The position numbers were made by a program, and so were the translations under genes. From contig JAISCU010000361.1 of the NCBI GenBank assembly GCA_031265345.1, forward strand, positions 1 through 5,466: 5,466 nt of DNA. The letters are read 5' to 3'. A model generated the notes under the pieces. The model was not told where the DNA came from. It saw nothing but the letters and a program-made list of their open reading frames with translations, and did no database searches. Shown one piece after another: positions 4,657 to 5,466 of this stretch; the first letter of the stretch is position 1, and every line of letters begins with the position of its first letter. Source of the stretch: Bifidobacteriaceae bacterium (GTDB lineage Bacteria > Actinomycetota > Actinomycetes > Actinomycetales > WQXJ01).

Positions 4657-5201
4657 CCGCAGCGGTGGTTCTCGCGTCCGTCGAACACTGAGGCGGAGTG
4701 AATCGCTGGGCCTTGATCGCAGGGGTTGACCGCGAAGCGACTCGCGGCGGTCGACCAATAGCTTCACGGACAGTCGGCACGCCGCGCCGAACCTCGCAGA
4801 GCAAGCGAGCTTTCGTCGCGCAAGAGGGTGGCCGGCGCGGGCTCCCGTCGATGGTCTATGGGGGCTGCCTTTGGTGCCGCCGGTCTGAGTGCGATGACCT
4901 GCGAGCTTGCCGTTGATGGCGGCCAGGCCGGTGGCTCAGCTCGTCGCTAGAAACTCGTAGCTCTCACTGACTAGACAAGCCGTTCGGTTGCTGATAGTGT
5001 CTGTCGGCAGCAATACGCCACGCGGGACGGATTCGCGGGCCGATCAAGGCAAGAGTCGCCGGTGATGGGCACTCGCGGAAGGGTCTCGAATAGTTCTCAC
5101 ATGATGCGCTCGGCGTCCTGTGAGCGAGTCGTGAGGCCCGTTCTCGGCAGTCGGTGCGTGGTGAGCAGGGATTGAAGTTCGACCATGCAAAGGAGCAAGA
5201 C
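4657..5201. other. 545-nt non-coding stretch between methyltransferase and IolE-like gene
   Basis: No open frame here resembles a protein I know, and none has a convincing start. An imperfect stem at 4724-4756 (GGTTGACC and GGTCGACC arms with inner GCGA/TCGC) could end the methyltransferase transcript but has no U tract. A promoter candidate and a ribosome site for the next gene lie at the right end. This is probably where accessory DNA gives way to the metabolic gene. Confidence 0.4.
4972..5000 (+). promoter_or_regulatory. candidate sigma-70-type promoter for the IolE-like gene
   Basis: TAGACA (4972-4977; one mismatch to TTGACA), a 17-nt spacer, and TAGTGT (4995-5000; fits TAnnnT). Transcription would start near 5007, leaving an untranslated leader of about 195 nt before ATG 5202. 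The match and spacing are good, but such pairs also arise by chance. Confidence 0.35.
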
Positions 5202-5466
5202 ATGACACGGGTTGAGGATCGGATCGGCGCGGCACCGATCTCGTGGGGGGTTTGGGAGGCGAACGGCGCGACGGGCTGGACCGTCGACGCCGACACCTAC
5301 CTGGCGCAGGTCAAGGAACTGGGGCTAACAGCAACCGAGTTCGGGCCAGAGGGTTGGCTCCCGGTCGACGGGAGTGACCGGAAGGCGAAACTGGACGAGT
5401 ATGGCCTGCAGGCCCTGGGCGCTTTTGTGCCGGTTCTGCTGCACCAAGCAGACCACGATCCCTTGC
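5202..5466 (+). CDS. IolE-like sugar phosphate isomerase/epimerase (5' part, runs off the window)
   Basis: ATG 5202 follows AAAGGAG (5189-5195) with a 6-nt spacer, a strong ribosome site. The 88 visible residues read IGAAPISWGVWEANG (residues 8-22), then YLAQVKELGLTATEFGPEGW, then a YGLQALGAFVPVLLH segment. This is the first strand-helix-strand units of the xylose-isomerase-like TIM barrel. The API(S/N)WG opening and the G(L/Y)xxxExG(P) block are characteristic of inosose dehydratases and related sugar epimerases in myo-inositol or sugar-acid breakdown. The exact substrate cannot be set from the N-terminus. The protein should be cytosolic, and the metal-binding acids normally lie further on. 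The reading frame is intact to the window edge, and codon use is typical of a resident actinobacterial gene. Confidence 0.85.
   Translation, partial: MTRVEDRIGAAPISWGVWEANGATGWTVDADTYLAQVKELGLTATEFGPEGWLPVDGSDRKAKLDEYGLQALGAFVPVLLHQADHDPL

Noticed and set aside
4964..5296. Minus-strand 110-codon frame overlapping the IolE-like start
   Set aside because: Shadow of the intergenic leader and the IolE-like gene; no family resemblance.
1..5466. CRISPR array, tRNA or rRNA gene, complete insertion sequence
   Set aside because: No regularly spaced direct repeats, no cloverleaf with a GTTCRA-type T arm, no rRNA-like tract and no transposase were seen on reading both strands.

Overview
The window looks like chromosomal DNA from a high-GC actinobacterium. 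The evidence is very G+C-rich codons with G/C third positions, GTG and TTG starts, GGAG/AAGGAG ribosome sites, and actinobacterial-type gene families. No species can be named from the sequence alone. Most of it (about 1-4660) reads as accessory DNA: broken gene remnants, a toxin-antitoxin operon, a palindrome-rich gap, a small helix-turn-helix protein and an orphan DNA methyltransferase. The last 265 bases enter an ordinary metabolic gene.

Layout. (1) 1-562, + strand: the decayed end of a tightly packed operon. It holds the tail of an upstream gene, a roughly 70-residue small gene with an apparent one-base frameshift, and the N-terminus of a nucleotidyltransferase that stops making family sense just after its GG motif. 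(2) 470-1019: no confident gene. (3) 1020-1394, +: an unrecognised ORF with a good ribosome site, running into the 3' end of the opposing operon. (4) 2517 down to 1331, - strand: a three-gene operon of a DUF4417 protein, a BrnT-type toxin whose N-terminus is frameshifted at an A5 tract, and a ribbon-helix-helix antitoxin. Each gene overlaps the next. (5) 2518-2817: a divergent intergenic region with a 48-nt palindrome and two more hairpins. (6) 2818-3240, +: a protein with two helix-turn-helix motifs. (7) 3561-4656, +: a C5 cytosine methyltransferase encoded as two out-of-frame overlapping genes. Alpha carries motifs I-VIII. Beta carries the presumed target-recognition region and motifs IX-X. 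(8) 4657-5201: non-coding, with a candidate promoter. (9) 5202 to the edge, +: start of an IolE-like sugar phosphate isomerase/epimerase.

The most notable item is the split methyltransferase. The 239-base overlap encodes recognisable conserved sequence in both frames at once: motif VIII in alpha, and the Trp-rich TWPxxGxxRxGxAYxLP block in beta. That argues for two real subunits, as in M.AquI and M.EcoHK31I, rather than one gene broken by a frameshift. No restriction enzyme or Vsr endonuclease is visible, so within this window the methyltransferase is an orphan.
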